Source: Lactiplantibacillus brownii (lineage in GTDB: Bacteria > Bacillota > Bacilli > Lactobacillales > Lactobacillaceae). Taken from it: a stretch of DNA of 64,000 nt. Both the position numbers and the translations under genes were made by a program. The DNA is taken from assembly GCF_031085375.1 (NCBI RefSeq), contig NZ_JAVCWF010000001.1, positions 1,302,001 through 1,366,000 on the forward strand. Direction: 5' to 3'. The notes under the pieces were generated by a model. The model searched no databases. It was given only the letters and a program-made list of their open reading frames with translations, and was not told the origin of the DNA. Positions within the stretch are counted from its first letter, which is position 1. Every line of letters starts with the position of its first letter. Below are positions 1 to 10,886 of this stretch, piece after piece.

Positions 1-26
1 ATTGACTTAAATGAGGAGGGTGCGCC

Positions 27-998
27 ATGGCAAAAAAATTATTTGATTATCAATTAGATGAAACGGTAGATGGTTTCTTCCTATTAAAAGATTCAGAAGT
101 TCGCATCGCTAAAAATGGCAAGAAGTTTTTAGCAATCAATTTTCAAGATACTTCCGGTGAAATTTCGGGAAAATTTTGGGATGCAAATGATCAAGATGTT
201 GCGCACTTTCAAGCGGGACAGATTGTCCATTTGAAGGGTAAACGGGAAAATTATCAAGGAAATCCCCAAATTAAGATTCAACAAATGCGCTTAACACAAT
301 CGGGAGAGCCACAGGATGTCCAACAATTCGTGGAGCACGCTCCGATGAATACTGCCGCGATGGAAGAAGAACTTAATCAATTTGTTTTCGAAATTACGGA
401 GCCAAATTGGAATCGAATTGTCCGGCATTTATTGACGCACTTTCATGATGCATTCTTTAGTTATCCAGCTGCGAAAAAGAATCATCATGCGTTTGCAGGT
501 GGGCTGGCTTTTCACACGTTATCAATTTTACGGTTAGCCAAGGCAGTGGCGGATGAGTATCCACATGTCAACCGACCACTCTTGTATGCAGGAGCCATTC
601 TGCACGATATGGGTAAAACGATTGAAATGTCCGGCCCGGTTTCAACCACTTACACGCTGGCAGGAAATCTTATCGGTCATATTGTCTTGATTGATGAGCA
701 GATTGTTAAGGCTTGTCAGCAGCTCAAAATTGATGACCAAGCGGAATCAGTTTTAATTTTACGGCACATGATTTTAGCCCATCACGGCTTGCTAGAATAT
801 GGGTCACCGGTTCGACCACATGTGATGGAAGCAGAAATTTTACATCAATTAGATGAACTAGATGCTTCGATTCAAATGATGCAAACCTCGATTGACCATG
901 CCGAACCAGGGAGCTTTACGGAACGGCTCTTTGCAATGGACGGTCGGAATTTCTATCGTCCCACTCATGATGAAACTAAAGGGGATCTACCACAATAA
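27..998 (+). CDS. yhaM: 3'-5' exoribonuclease YhaM family protein
   Basis: This 323-residue protein has the YhaM layout: an N-terminal OB-fold nucleic-acid-binding domain (about residues 12-90) and a metal-dependent HD domain. Seen in the HD domain are H163 in GLAFHT and the H193-D194 pair in AILHDMGK. The family degrades single-stranded RNA and DNA 3' to 5' in the cytoplasm, and the length is typical. The ATG at 27 follows a strong GAGGAGGG ribosome binding site at 13-20. A terminator follows at 1035-1084, so the gene ends its transcript. In Firmicutes yhaM often lies near prsA, as here. Family assignment is firm; the exact substrates are inferred. Confidence 0.93.
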   Translation: MAKKLFDYQLDETVDGFFLLKDSEVRIAKNGKKFLAINFQDTSGEISGKFWDANDQDVAHFQAGQIVHLKGKRENYQGNPQIKIQQMRLTQSGEPQDVQQFVEHAPMNTAAMEEELNQFVFEITEPNWNRIVRHLLTHFHDAFFSYPAAKKNHHAFAGGLAFHTLSILRLAKAVADEYPHVNRPLLYAGAILHDMGKTIEMSGPVSTTYTLAGNLIGHIVLIDEQIVKACQQLKIDDQAESVLILRHMILAHHGLLEYGSPVRPHVMEAEILHQLDELDASIQMMQTSIDHAEPGSFTERLFAMDGRNFYRPTHDETKGDLPQ

Positions 999-1034
999 AA
1001 ATAAATTGTGGTTTTGAAACCTGCTGATACAGTC

Positions 1035-1084
1035 AAAAAAAGATTGATAAGACTCAGTTTCGAGTCATTATCAATCTTTTTTTG
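1035..1084. terminator. Intrinsic terminator, probably bidirectional, between yhaM and the convergent 607-aa gene
   Basis: A long stem (AAAGATTGATAAtGACTC type, loop AGTTTC) is flanked by an A-run on the left and a T-run on the right. It can end yhaM transcripts rightward and transcripts of the convergent gene leftward. Confidence 0.88.
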
Positions 1085-1086
1085 TT

Positions 1087-1260
1087 GGGACTTTCAAGCC
1101 TAAAATTGCCCATCTAAGTGTCTCGACATGGCAGACGAGCTAGTCCACTCCGACGTTAGATGGTGATTTAACAAGGAAACAATGATAAACCCAGTATCCA
1201 GACCAATTGATATTGGGTTTACTAAATCAGTCCAGACCAACCGGAACGGCAAGTTAAGCT
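1087..1260 (-). repeat. Dispersed structured repeat, copy 1 (shortened)
   Basis: Read on the minus strand, this stretch matches the copies near 26.3 and 58.2 kb. It has the left end (TTGCCGTTCCGGTTGGTCTG, 1237-1256), the TGGGTTTATCA...TTGTTAAATC linker, TAACGTCGGAGTGGAC, and GAGACACTTAG. It lacks most of the left stem domain and the 3' arms of the closing stem and first hairpin, and runs straight into GGCTTGAAAG of the second hairpin. It is therefore a deletion derivative. It lies between two convergent genes. Confidence 0.85.
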
Positions 1261-1283
1261 GATACTGCTGATATTACGCTACA

Positions 1284-3107
1284 CTAGTTAGCCACTAATG
1301 GCCCAGCAATTTGGAAAGGCAGATAGACAGCGTTAAGTGAGAGCAATTCTAAATTTTCGTTGGCGGTTTGGATCAAGGCTTGCGCCGCTTTATGGTTGTT
1401 CACGATAAAGCGGGTCGCAGTCGCGGCTGCTAGTCGTTGTGTCAGACTGGTCGTGGACAAATTGGCTTCAGAAATATACGGCACTGCTTCTAAGTTGGTT
1501 TGGTCGATCAGCTGAGTATACGCTGGACTTTCAAACTGTCCAATTAGGGCACAATCCCTTGGAAAATAATGTTTGATCCACCACGTTGTCAGTTGTGTTG
1601 TATTGGTAAAAGTGTTCGTTTGAATCCCGGATTGGTCAAATAATTGTACTTCGGACTGTTGGCCTTGATGGTAATTGACCACTAAACCGACTAATCCGTC
1701 TTGCCGGTAGTATTGTTCTTGTTTCAGAATGCCTTGATGATTGAATAAGGCGTTAGCCGAAAGTCGACCTTCATGATTATAAAAGCTCCGTTTGGTCAAT
1801 GCTTCGGACTTGAAATAGCTGATGTCACGAATATTATTTGGTTCATCTGGTTGATAAGTTACTTTGAGTCGCCACTGGTTATCCGCAAGTTTCAAATTGA
1901 GAACCTGATGAGTCTCATCCCAATGTTTTTCGGCAATATTGGTGGGTAGTGTGGCTTTCTGGTTGCTGGGAGTGCCTTGATTTTGAATCTGAAATAGTGG
2001 ATTAATTAGCTTTAGCTGGGAACTCGCGATGCCGTTTTGACTGGCCCAAGCATCAATTTCGGCCGACAGATTGATGTCAAACAGGGCAGAATAGAGTCCA
2101 ATCTGTTCAGTTCCGAGCGCGAGTAAGCGTTGGACCGTTTGCAACATGGCATGCGGTTGATTTGGCAAAAAAGCATCCAATGAGATCGCGTATTGATGTT
2201 CAGCGTCCACGGTCAATGGTGAAACTTGATGAGCGTTGCCGAACCAAGTGGTCAGTTGGTCTTCTTTCTGAGCGATTTGATGGGTCAGCTTAACCAGTTG
2301 GGCTTTAGTTTGCTGGGTGACTTGGTCAAAATGCTGTAATTGTTGTTGGTACTGGTTGGTCTGTTGTGTATGTATCTTGGCAAGCTTGGCCGTAATGATG
2401 GCCTGTTGTGATGTTGCTTGTGCGAGTTGTTTTTGTAACGCGGTCAATTTAGCCGTACTGTCTGCTTGTTTTTGCGTGAGTGCGGTTTGTGTGCTGGTCA
2501 GGTTAGCAAGTTGCCGAGTCAGTCGATGGTTATTTTGAGCGGTTAGTTGCAGTTGCTGACGATAGGTCTCAGCCAAATCAAGAATTCTAAACGGATCTTC
2601 TTCAGTATGTAGCACGGTGATAATGGCTTGTCGTTGTGTTTCACATTGCGCGATCGCCGTTGATAGCTTGGCTTGCTTGGCGTTTTGCTGCGATAACTGG
2701 CGCGAATAGGTGGCCTGGGTATGTTGGGCTTGTTCGATACTGAGGTGCAAGGTAGCAATCGTCTTTGCGTGGGTGTTCAACTGTTGTTTTAAAGCTGGTG
2801 TATCAACTTTTTGACTCGTCAGTAGGGCTTGTTGAGTGCTTTGGGCTTTTGTACTAATAATTGCTAACCGTTGTGTGGCAGCCAATTCGGCTTGTCGATC
2901 TTCATTTAATTCTGTCAGTAAACGGCCTTGAATTTCAGCACGGACTTGATTGTAATCAGCGGCGATGGCCGTGATTTTAGTCAATAATACATTGATATCA
3001 TAGTTAGCCTTCTCTGTAGTGGTTGGTAATGGCGTGATTTTTGGGCGCGTGGCAGCGATTGTGGTCTCTTTTTTTTGACGTGATTTAAATCGTTTAAAAA
3101 AATTCAT
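1284..3107 (-). CDS. Cytoplasmic coiled-coil protein, C-terminal half resembling accessory-Sec/GtfA-type glycosyltransferase add-on domain
   Basis: This 607-residue protein has a basic N-terminus, no signal peptide and no membrane segment. Residues about 40-285 are Gln/Ala/Lys-rich heptad-like sequence, a long predicted coiled coil. The rest is globular and includes a beta-meander of short motifs (SYFKSEA, FYNHEGRL, LFNHQGIL, YYRQDGLV), then a TTWWIKHYF segment and CALIGQFESPAY. By pattern this recalls the beta-rich domain and the following GT-B start in GtfA/TarM-type glycosyltransferases, but no donor-binding half is present, so catalysis is doubtful. The start has a GGAGG site. It is divergent from a KxYKxGKxW surface protein, so a role in that protein's modification or export is plausible but unproven. 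Confidence 0.55.
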   Translation of the reverse strand: MNFFKRFKSRQKKETTIAATRPKITPLPTTTEKANYDINVLLTKITAIAADYNQVRAEIQGRLLTELNEDRQAELAATQRLAIISTKAQSTQQALLTSQKVDTPALKQQLNTHAKTIATLHLSIEQAQHTQATYSRQLSQQNAKQAKLSTAIAQCETQRQAIITVLHTEEDPFRILDLAETYRQQLQLTAQNNHRLTRQLANLTSTQTALTQKQADSTAKLTALQKQLAQATSQQAIITAKLAKIHTQQTNQYQQQLQHFDQVTQQTKAQLVKLTHQIAQKEDQLTTWFGNAHQVSPLTVDAEHQYAISLDAFLPNQPHAMLQTVQRLLALGTEQIGLYSALFDINLSAEIDAWASQNGIASSQLKLINPLFQIQNQGTPSNQKATLPTNIAEKHWDETHQVLNLKLADNQWRLKVTYQPDEPNNIRDISYFKSEALTKRSFYNHEGRLSANALFNHQGILKQEQYYRQDGLVGLVVNYHQGQQSEVQLFDQSGIQTNTFTNTTQLTTWWIKHYFPRDCALIGQFESPAYTQLIDQTNLEAVPYISEANLSTTSLTQRLAAATATRFIVNNHKAAQALIQTANENLELLSLNAVYLPFQIAGPLVAN

Positions 3108-3689
3108 CGTTATTCCTCCAAAGTTTTTTGCGCAGCAATTGGAATTATCCTCCCCAAATAATTAATGTGTTTGGGCAGATGAATCCTTGTACAATCGCTT
3201 GCCTATAACCTTAGCACAACTAATTATAACTCGCACCTAAAAAATACACAGGCTTAACCATATAGTGTGCTTAATTAAAAATAATCATAAAATGATGACA
3301 ATCGAAAGTGGTCATAAAGACCGTGATGAAAGGTCACGTTGTCAAACTAATAGCTAGTAAATTATTTCTTAATAAAACAAATAAAAATATTTAGTGGTTT
3401 TCATTGATGAATTTAAATCTAAAACTTTTTAATAATACAATCATAATTAAATATTTTTTCTTTGTGACTAAAATGATTTGATATAGTTAACTAATCACAG
3501 TGATAGCGCAGGTTACATAATAATAATTTTTGAAATGATTTCTCAAAACAATAGTAAATGGGGTGTTTAATTGATTGTGATTAATAAATGAGTTAGTTAT
3601 AGTGTGGGTATCAGGGGAACCAGCTAACGCTAGCATTTAACGGCACAACGTCATTGATCCGCTGATAAAAATAAAGGAGGTCTCTTAGA
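3108..3689. other. AT-rich divergent intergenic region
   Basis: These 582 bases between two divergent genes are very AT-rich, especially 3220-3560, and hold no convincing ORF. They contain the promoter of the surface-protein gene and, near 3111-3120, the GGAGG site of the minus-strand gene. The surface-protein leader (about 3610-3689) has a strong AAAGGAGG at 3673-3680. The low GC against the neighbours fits an accessory locus. Confidence 0.6.
3575..3603 (+). promoter_or_regulatory. Sigma-A-type promoter of the surface-protein gene
   Basis: TTGTGA (3575-3580) and TATAGT (3598-3603) are separated by 17 bases, giving a leader of about 80 nt before the ATG at 3690. Confidence 0.6.
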
Positions 3690-6600
3690 ATGCAGGTTAG
3701 GGGAATTCATTCTTATGAGCGCATTGATACAGAAACAAAGCAACGAGTTAAGATGTATAAATCTGGTAAGCAGTGGCTGTATGCCGGTTTAGTTACGACA
3801 TTTTTTGTCACGGTACCAGTTTTTATTAGTAATCAGGTTAAAGCAGCAACAACGACAACACCGGCGGATAAGGCGTCTGTAACGACACCTACGAGTCAAA
3901 CGGCTCCGACCGCCAAGCCAGCAATAGCGACCAAGTCGGCCAGCAGTACTTCATCAGTGAGTCAAGCGGTGACGCCTCAGGATCGGGCAAGCAGCAAAGC
4001 TAAAGTTGTGCCACCAGTGGTCTCAAAGACACCTCAGACGACAACAACGACTGCCAAGGCTATTGTTAGTGCGCCTGAAATTAGTCAACCAAGTGTGAAT
4101 TTGGTTGGTCATACCGCAACGATTTCAGGTAAAGCCTCAGCCGGGGCAACCGTTCGGGCAATCGTCAATGGGGTGAGCCAAGGGACTGTGGCCGTGTCTG
4201 GTACAGGTTTTTATACCTTAACTGCCCAAGCCGGTCAACAAGTGAGTTTGGTTGCAAGTCGCGGTGGTATGAGTAGTCAAGCGGTTACTGTGAGCGTTCC
4301 GGGAGTCCCAGCCCCTCAATCAGTCGCACCTCAATCGGCAACGTCGGCATCTGCCACCAAGCCAGAGTCGGCAACTAGCGCTGACAATAATGGTCAGGCG
4401 AAAGCAGCGGTGAGTGCAGCAACTCAGTCGGTAACCTCAGCTGCTAAAACCGTGTCATCAATGAGCGCGGCAACGGTAACGACCAGTCAAGCGGATCTTA
4501 ACTCAAATGGGGCTAAGCCAGCTGAACAGCCCCAAAACCAAATTTCGGCAGTTGCGCCGATTGTGACCAAACCTAGTCAACAACCTGCTGCCATGGCACC
4601 AACTCGTCCCACCACGTCAACGAGTGTGGTGATTGACCACACCCAAGTCGGGATGACTGATACACGCGAGGCAGAACTGAAGTTGGCGGCTGACTTGGTT
4701 GCGACCTATCAAAATCGAGCGACTGTGATTAATACGCCATTGGTTGAAGATGCGACCGTGGTGACCGATCCACAAGATCCTAACATTGCCGGTAATGCTG
4801 GTGGAAACGGGATTGGGTTAACTTCCACACCAACACAAACTTACGATAAAAAAGATGGTAGTTTTACGGTAACTGGTCAAGCAACGCCAGGTTCCCGCGT
4901 GACCTTTAAATCGGTTGACGGGGCAACCTTAGTTTCAGTAAATGCAGCCACGACTGGTGCTTTTACAGCTAAGATTAGTGGCGTCAAATCAGGCGCCCAA
5001 GTTTCGATTATTGTGGCTAAAGATGGGCTAGCATCGGCGCCACGATTGATCACGCTCAAAAATAACACGATTGATACGAGTGCCATTCATAAAACTGGTT
5101 TGTTGGAAGGTCAAGTCATTGGGAAACCAGGTTATTCAATTGATAACACGGCTACGGCGCAATTAGGCGAGACGGCCGCAGTCGCTGATATGGTTAAACA
5201 AGCGAATGCCGCTAATTTGCAAAAGCAAAACTCTGGCCGGGTTACCGATGTCACGGGGACCGAACTGAATCCTGAAAATGAAAATAGTGCCGATAGCAAC
5301 GATCATTATGATGATGATATTTTATACGGTGGGAAGACGTATGTTTCCGGCGCCCATAAAGTTTCATCGATTGTTGCTGACATTATGAATAATCAAGGGG
5401 CACTCAGCTCGGATCATAATAATCTACAAACACGGTATACGGATATTGTGACGGCGACTGAAAATCCCGGTTTATCGGCTAAATTGTTAGGTGAAACAAC
5501 CAACGGTGCCACATTTGGGTTTGACACGCGTATCAATAATTCACTAAAAATCGGTGCGTGGACGGTTCAGTCAGCCAGTCGTGCCGGGGCGATTGTTAAA
5601 AATAATCAAACTGGTGAGACGTTCCAAATCACGGATGCTTCTTCAATGTCTAACGTTCTGTTTGGTTCCGCAGGCGTCAAGGCTGGCGATGTTTTGGACA
5701 AAACTGCCATTATTGAAACCACTTATACCGGTGGCCCAATTGAAAAGTTATTCCAGATTTTCACAGCTGGGATTACAGGGATTTTAGGTGCTGGTGGGGT
5801 AGTCGCCTTAGTACCAGATACTTTGGCAAAAATTGTTGCTATTATTCCAACATTGAAAAACTCACCATACTACGCTGGCTTGGAATCATCTGTTCAAAAA
5901 GTGAAGGATGACCAAGCTGCTTTGGCTGCATTAGGGGGCAATTCGGTTGCCATCACGAAGTTGGCCGAAGTCAAGAAACAAGGGAACGGGACTTATAAAG
6001 TTACCAATGATTCGACGTTAACCGAGTCTCTAACCAATTACTTACAATCGGCCGTCAACTTCTGGATCGTCGATCTGTACGATATGATCGCATCCATCGT
6101 TGCGATGTCGAATACGAGTGTTAATGGTGGTGGAACCGCAATTGGTCAAATGCCAATTGTTGGGGGCTTGCTACAAGATTTGAGTGACACGCTTAATAAT
6201 AAAGTTCAAGATGCCTTTACCACGGTGACACAATTTATCGCGGACACAGTCGGTCAAGCAATTGGTCAAGTTGCTGATTTATCGATTAGTGGACTGCAAA
6301 AAGTTGTTTTACCGGTCAGTTTTACGGACCCCGACTTTTCAGCACAAAAAGCCACCGATAGTAGTTTACAACTGGCACCATTAGGAGTCGGTGATTTCGC
6401 CCAATTAGTCGTTACTGCCACCCCAACTTTTTATGGCATCAGTCCAAAACAACCAGTGGAAAGTTCGATCATTTATCAACGCGTGAATAAGTCTAAGTTG
6501 CAAAAGCAATATGACGCATTAACGAGTGAACAAAAATTAAGTTCAGCCGGGATTGCAGCGCGGTTAGTGCTCGAAAATTTGAGCGGAACCCGCTATAACG

Positions 6601-9600
6601 ATACGGACCCATTGGATCAGATGACTCCTGATAAAATTGCAACGGATTCTGATGGTGATGGTGTTTCTGATTTCAATGAAATGTACATCGATCACACCAA
6701 CGAACATAAAAAAGATACCGATGGTGATGGTTTAAGTGACTTACAGGAAAAACAATACGGAACCAAGGCCGGCGTCCCTGATGATCGATTAGCGGGTAAT
6801 GAGAGTGCGTTGAAAGCGGATCGGGATACCGATGGTGATGGCTTGAGTGACTTTGATGAAGTCACCAAGTATCACACGTCACCAACTAATCCTGATACGG
6901 ATGGTGATGGCTTAAAAGATGGCGATGAAGTCAAATTAGGCACCAACCCATTGATGCGCGATACGGATGCGGACGGCATTATTGATGGTAAAGATACAGA
7001 TCCATTAGGTGGCGACCCAGCTTTCTCTGAGGGCGTTGATAGCGACGATGATGGTGTCCCTGATAAAATTGAAATTGCCGATGGTACCGATCCTCATAAT
7101 CCCGATACGGACGGCGATGGTCTAAATGATTTTCAAGAAAAACAATACGGCACAGACCCATTAAAGGCAGATACTGATAATGATGGGGTGTCAGATGGTC
7201 AGGAAGCCAAGGACAATACCAATCCATTAAAAGGTGATACGGATGGTGATGGGCTAACTGATGGAGAGGAAAAGACGCGCGGCACTAATCCGTTAATGAT
7301 TGATACGGATGGTGATGGCTACAATGATGGGCGTGCAAAACAAGACGCCTCTCAATTTGATGTTGATAATGCTTTTGTGGCCATCGGTGGTGTTGAACTT
7401 TCTGTACCAACAATTAAAGGGAATACGACGGATGGTTACACGATTACGGGCCAAGGGACGACTGGCGCAACCGTTACTGTAACTGATCCGAATGGTAAGC
7501 AAGTTGGCTCAACGACCATTGATAGTGATGGCAATTATACGGTTGCGATTGACGGTTCAGTTGGTGAAAAAACGACTTTAACGCTTACACCAACCAAAGA
7601 TGGCACAACCGGTGATGCAGTCACGATAATGACGCCAGCAAATGGCTCAGGTTCCGGCGATGGGTCAGGTTCAGGAGATGGTTCCGGTTCCGGCGACGGC
7701 TCGGGTTCGGGCGATGGCTCAGGATCAGGCGATGGTTCCGGTTCCGGAGATGGATCCGGGTCTGGTGATGGCTCAGGTTCAGGAGATGGTTCCGGTTCCG
7801 GAGATGGATCAGGCTCAGGCGATGGTTCCGGTTCCGGCGATGGCTCAGGATCAGGCGATGGTTCCGGTTCCGGAGATGGATCCGGGTCTGGTGATGGCTC
7901 AGGTTCAGGAGACGGGTCAGGCTCAGGAGATGGATCAGGCTCAGGCGATGGGTCAGGCTCAGGCGATGGTTCCGGTTCCGGAGATGGATCCGGGTCTGGT
8001 GATGGCTCAGGTTCAGGAGACGGGTCAGGCTCAGGCGATGGATCAGGCTCAGGCGATGGGTCAGGCTCAGGCGATGGTTCAGGTTCAGGAGATGGATCCG
8101 GGTCTGGTGATGGCTCAGGTTCAGGAGACGGGTCAGGCTCAGGCGATGGATCAGGCTCAGGCGATGGGTCAGGTTCCGGCGACGGCTCAGGTTCCGGAGA
8201 TGGGTCAGGCTCAGGCGATGGATCAGGCTCAGGCGACGGATCAGGGTCTGGTGATGGCTCAGGTTCCGGCGATGGATCTGGCTCCGGCGACGGTTCGGGT
8301 TCCGGCGACGGCTCAGGCTCAGGAGACGGGTCAGGCTCCGGCGATGGGTCAGGCTCAGGCGATGGATCAGGCTCAGGCGACGGATCAGGGTCTGGTGATG
8401 GCTCAGGTTCCGGCGATGGCTCAGGCTCCGGCGATGGGTCAGGCTCCGGCGATGGGTCAGGCTCCGGCGACGGCTCAGGTTCAGGCGATGGATCAGGTTC
8501 CGGCGACGGGTCAGGCTCCGGCGACGGGTCAGGTTCCGGCGATGGATCAGGATCAGGCGACGGTTCTGGGTCTGGAGACGGGTCAGGTTCCGGCGACGGC
8601 TCAGGCTCAGGAGATGGATCAGGATCAGGCGACGGTTCTGGGTCTGGAGACGGCTCAGGATCAGGCGACGGCTCAGGTTCCGGAGATGGTTCCGGTTCCG
8701 GCGACGGCTCAGGCTCAGGAGATGGGTCAGGTTCAGGTGACGGATCAGGTTCGGGCGATGGCTCAGGCTCCGGCGACGGGTCAGGTTCCGGATCTGGAGA
8801 CGGCTCAGGCTCCGGCGACGGGTCAGGCTCAGGCGACGGATCAGGCTCAGGCGATGGGTCAGGTTCCGGCGACGGATCGGGTTCAGGCGATGGTTCCGGG
8901 TCTGGTGATGGCTCAGGCTCTGGTGATGGCTCAGGATCTGGTGATGGATCGGGTTCGGGTGATGGATCGGGTTCCGGCGACGGCTCAGGTTCCGGTGACG
9001 GATCAGGCTCAGGCGATGGATCAGGCTCAGGAGATGGGTCAGGTTCAGGAGATGGGTCAGGTTCCGGCGACGGCTCAGGTTCCGGAGACGGATCAGGCTC
9101 AGGAGATGGGTCAGGCTCAGGCGACGGTTCCGGTTCAGGAGATGGATCAGGCTCCGGCGACGGATCAGGTTCAGGCGATGGCTCCGGTTCAGGAGATGGA
9201 TCGGGCTCAGGAGATGGATCAGGGTCTGGTGATGGTTCCGGTTCCGGCGTTGGCGAAGGAATTGCGGCACCGTCTAAAGTAAGTGCCCTCAAGAAACAAG
9301 ACGGTTCAGTTGTCTTGACTGGTCATGGGGTCAGTGGCGCAACGGTCACGGTTAGTGATGCCAGCGGTAAATCGCTCACTAAAGCAACCGTTGGTAGTGA
9401 TGGGACATTTAAAGTGACTTTAGCAGTTAATACCATTAAATCTGGTGATAAAGTCAAGCTAATCCAACAAAAGGATGGGAAGACAAGTCCTGCCACGCTC
9501 GTAACAATTCCAGCAGATCAACCAACTAATTTACATGTCACAATTGCGGATGATGGCCATGCGCATGTGATTGGTAAAGGGACACCAGGTTCGACGGTGT

Positions 9601-10718
9601 ATGTCTTTACTTCTAAGGGAGATTCTTTGGCTGCTGGAAAAGTGGAAAAGGATGGCACTTTTAATGTTCAAGTACCCCTTGATGAGAGTCAGGCCGGGAC
9701 TGCACTTGCAATTGTGCAAGCAACGAATGGTGGGTTAAGCCGACCAATTAGTGTCAAAGTACCCCTTGCACATCCTAAATATATCGAAGTTAACCATAAG
9801 AATGGTCAAATTACTGTTGATGGTGTAGGTTTACCTGGCGCAACGATTACGATTAAAGACAGCCATGGTAAAACCATCACCACTGGTAAGGTTGGTCAAG
9901 ATGGTAACTTTGCAGTGACGTTGCCAAGTCATTCAGTGAAACCAGGACAATCTATTTTAGTGGTTCAATCTGCGGATGGTAATGATAGTAATCCAATCAC
10001 GATGACAGTTCCAAGTGAAGAACCTGGAAACTTGATCGTTAAGAATCACGATAAAGACCTGACGATCACGGGTACTGGTAAACCAGGTGCGACAGTCACA
10101 GTTGTAGATGATCAAGGCAAAGAACGTGGCAAGGCTCAGGTTGGAAATGATGGTAAATTTACCTTAACGTTCTCTAAAAATGGGCTGAAACCTGGTGACA
10201 AACTCTATGTGGTTTCAAATGATGCTGGAGTTAATAGTCGGCCAGTGGCGATCACAGTGCCTAAAATGACATCTGAATCTGGTAATGGCACTGATACCGG
10301 TGACGGTAATGGTACTGATAATAATAACAATGGTAATAACGACAGTGGTTCCGGTAACGATAACAATGGTGCTGGCAACGGTGATAACAGCAATAACGGC
10401 AACGATGTTGATCATATTGGCAACCCTGATCGTGACAATAACAATGGCAACGGTAATGGCAGCAATTCTGGACAACCTGGTCACGGTAACGGTGGGGCCA
10501 ATGTTGGTACTGGTGATCTGGATGCCGATACAAACTTGTCAGGAACGGGTAGCAATCATCCTGATAACATCGGGAGCGGATCAAATGCGGGTTCACAAGC
10601 TTTGCCACAAACTGATGAAACGGCTGATAATGCCTCGGTGGTCGCTGGGACGATCATGCTAAGTCTAGTTGGTTTGTTAGCTGGAGCTGGTGTTCGTCGG
10701 CGTCATGAAACCATGTAA
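3690..10718 (+). CDS. Giant LPxTG-anchored surface protein with KxYKxGKxW signal, DxDxDG repeats and a GSGDGS stalk
   Basis: This 2342-residue secreted protein should be covalently wall-anchored. In order: KMYKSGKQW signal motif (21-29) plus hydrophobic core to about 52; a Ser/Thr/Ala linker to about 340 holding an Ig-like unit (about 135-200); another Ig-like unit (about 380-455); a unique domain (about 460-980) with hydrophobic helices; ten DxDxDG thrombospondin-3-like calcium motifs (about 983-1222); an Ig-like unit (about 1232-1313); about 89 GSGDGS units (1317-1852); four Ig-like repeats of about 85 residues (1858-2192); an Asn/Gly/Asp linker; then LPQTDE (2305-2310), a membrane helix and an RRR tail. 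It is probably an adhesin or biofilm stalk. KxYKxGKxW signals are typical of glycosylated serine-rich proteins; the ligand is unknown. Confidence 0.92.
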   Translation: MQVRGIHSYERIDTETKQRVKMYKSGKQWLYAGLVTTFFVTVPVFISNQVKAATTTTPADKASVTTPTSQTAPTAKPAIATKSASSTSSVSQAVTPQDRASSKAKVVPPVVSKTPQTTTTTAKAIVSAPEISQPSVNLVGHTATISGKASAGATVRAIVNGVSQGTVAVSGTGFYTLTAQAGQQVSLVASRGGMSSQAVTVSVPGVPAPQSVAPQSATSASATKPESATSADNNGQAKAAVSAATQSVTSAAKTVSSMSAATVTTSQADLNSNGAKPAEQPQNQISAVAPIVTKPSQQPAAMAPTRPTTSTSVVIDHTQVGMTDTREAELKLAADLVATYQNRATVINTPLVEDATVVTDPQDPNIAGNAGGNGIGLTSTPTQTYDKKDGSFTVTGQATPGSRVTFKSVDGATLVSVNAATTGAFTAKISGVKSGAQVSIIVAKDGLASAPRLITLKNNTIDTSAIHKTGLLEGQVIGKPGYSIDNTATAQLGETAAVADMVKQANAANLQKQNSGRVTDVTGTELNPENENSADSNDHYDDDILYGGKTYVSGAHKVSSIVADIMNNQGALSSDHNNLQTRYTDIVTATENPGLSAKLLGETTNGATFGFDTRINNSLKIGAWTVQSASRAGAIVKNNQTGETFQITDASSMSNVLFGSAGVKAGDVLDKTAIIETTYTGGPIEKLFQIFTAGITGILGAGGVVALVPDTLAKIVAIIPTLKNSPYYAGLESSVQKVKDDQAALAALGGNSVAITKLAEVKKQGNGTYKVTNDSTLTESLTNYLQSAVNFWIVDLYDMIASIVAMSNTSVNGGGTAIGQMPIVGGLLQDLSDTLNNKVQDAFTTVTQFIADTVGQAIGQVADLSISGLQKVVLPVSFTDPDFSAQKATDSSLQLAPLGVGDFAQLVVTATPTFYGISPKQPVESSIIYQRVNKSKLQKQYDALTSEQKLSSAGIAARLVLENLSGTRYNDTDPLDQMTPDKIATDSDGDGVSDFNEMYIDHTNEHKKDTDGDGLSDLQEKQYGTKAGVPDDRLAGNESALKADRDTDGDGLSDFDEVTKYHTSPTNPDTDGDGLKDGDEVKLGTNPLMRDTDADGIIDGKDTDPLGGDPAFSEGVDSDDDGVPDKIEIADGTDPHNPDTDGDGLNDFQEKQYGTDPLKADTDNDGVSDGQEAKDNTNPLKGDTDGDGLTDGEEKTRGTNPLMIDTDGDGYNDGRAKQDASQFDVDNAFVAIGGVELSVPTIKGNTTDGYTITGQGTTGATVTVTDPNGKQVGSTTIDSDGNYTVAIDGSVGEKTTLTLTPTKDGTTGDAVTIMTPANGSGSGDGSGSGDGSGSGDGSGSGDGSGSGDGSGSGDGSGSGDGSGSGDGSGSGDGSGSGDGSGSGDGSGSGDGSGSGDGSGSGDGSGSGDGSGSGDGSGSGDGSGSGDGSGSGDGSGSGDGSGSGDGSGSGDGSGSGDGSGSGDGSGSGDGSGSGDGSGSGDGSGSGDGSGSGDGSGSGDGSGSGDGSGSGDGSGSGDGSGSGDGSGSGDGSGSGDGSGSGDGSGSGDGSGSGDGSGSGDGSGSGDGSGSGDGSGSGDGSGSGDGSGSGDGSGSGDGSGSGDGSGSGDGSGSGDGSGSGDGSGSGDGSGSGDGSGSGDGSGSGDGSGSGDGSGSGDGSGSGDGSGSGDGSGSGDGSGSGDGSGSGDGSGSGDGSGSGDGSGSGSGDGSGSGDGSGSGDGSGSGDGSGSGDGSGSGDGSGSGDGSGSGDGSGSGDGSGSGDGSGSGDGSGSGDGSGSGDGSGSGDGSGSGDGSGSGDGSGSGDGSGSGDGSGSGDGSGSGDGSGSGDGSGSGDGSGSGDGSGSGDGSGSGDGSGSGVGEGIAAPSKVSALKKQDGSVVLTGHGVSGATVTVSDASGKSLTKATVGSDGTFKVTLAVNTIKSGDKVKLIQQKDGKTSPATLVTIPADQPTNLHVTIADDGHAHVIGKGTPGSTVYVFTSKGDSLAAGKVEKDGTFNVQVPLDESQAGTALAIVQATNGGLSRPISVKVPLAHPKYIEVNHKNGQITVDGVGLPGATITIKDSHGKTITTGKVGQDGNFAVTLPSHSVKPGQSILVVQSADGNDSNPITMTVPSEEPGNLIVKNHDKDLTITGTGKPGATVTVVDDQGKERGKAQVGNDGKFTLTFSKNGLKPGDKLYVVSNDAGVNSRPVAITVPKMTSESGNGTDTGDGNGTDNNNNGNNDSGSGNDNNGAGNGDNSNNGNDVDHIGNPDRDNNNGNGNGSNSGQPGHGNGGANVGTGDLDADTNLSGTGSNHPDNIGSGSNAGSQALPQTDETADNASVVAGTIMLSLVGLLAGAGVRRRHETM
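7642..9246 (+). repeat. 18-bp coding minisatellite encoding GSGDGS
   Basis: About 89 tandem 18-bp units encode Gly-Ser-Gly-Asp-Gly-Ser. Third positions vary widely, while serine is always TCN and never AGT/AGC. Higher-order units exist: the marker TCTGGTGATGGCTCAGG recurs at 7761, 7887, 7995, 8103, 8247 and 8391, giving spacings of 126, 108, 108, 144 and 144 bp, all multiples of 18. One irregular GSGS insertion breaks the hexad near 8785-8800. Such arrays change length by slippage or unequal recombination. Confidence 0.95.
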
Positions 10719-10753
10719 AAAAGGTTAGTCATTAATTAACAAAATTAACAAAG

Positions 10754-10792
10754 AGAGCGGCCAGGGAAACAATTTTCTTGGCCGCTTTTCTT
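10754..10792 (+). terminator. Terminator of the surface-protein gene
   Basis: An AGCGGCCA/TGGCCGCT stem with an A-rich loop is followed by TTTTCTT, 36 bases after the stop codon. Confidence 0.85.
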
Positions 10793-10830
10793 GTGCCAAG
10801 ATAGCGATTGAAACAACTTGTTTTGTAAAC

Positions 10831-10868
10831 AAAAAAGGCTTGAATCCGTTTGTGGATTCAAGCCTTTT
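10831..10868 (-). terminator. Terminator of prsA (minus strand)
   Basis: AAAAGGCTTGAATCC and GGATTCAAGCCTTTT form a perfect 15-bp stem around GTTTGT. On the minus strand the stem ends in a T-run. Confidence 0.88.
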
Positions 10869-10886
10869 ACTAGCCATAACTACTTA

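Noticed and set aside
7642..9246. Tandem repeats as a possible CRISPR array
   Set aside because: Units are 18 bp, directly adjacent, without spacers, and in frame with a long coding sequence.
7535..9292. Three long open frames overlapping the GSGDGS region (two antisense, one out of frame) coding Pro-Ser-Glu/Asp, Arg/His-rich and Ala-Gln-Met-rich chains
   Set aside because: An 18-bp repeat without stop codons in these frames stays open by construction. They have no ribosome site, and third-position variation follows the main frame.
10205..10662. Several ORFs antisense or out of frame to the Asn/Gly/Asp linker of the surface protein
   Set aside because: Low-complexity shadows of a well-supported gene without starts of their own.
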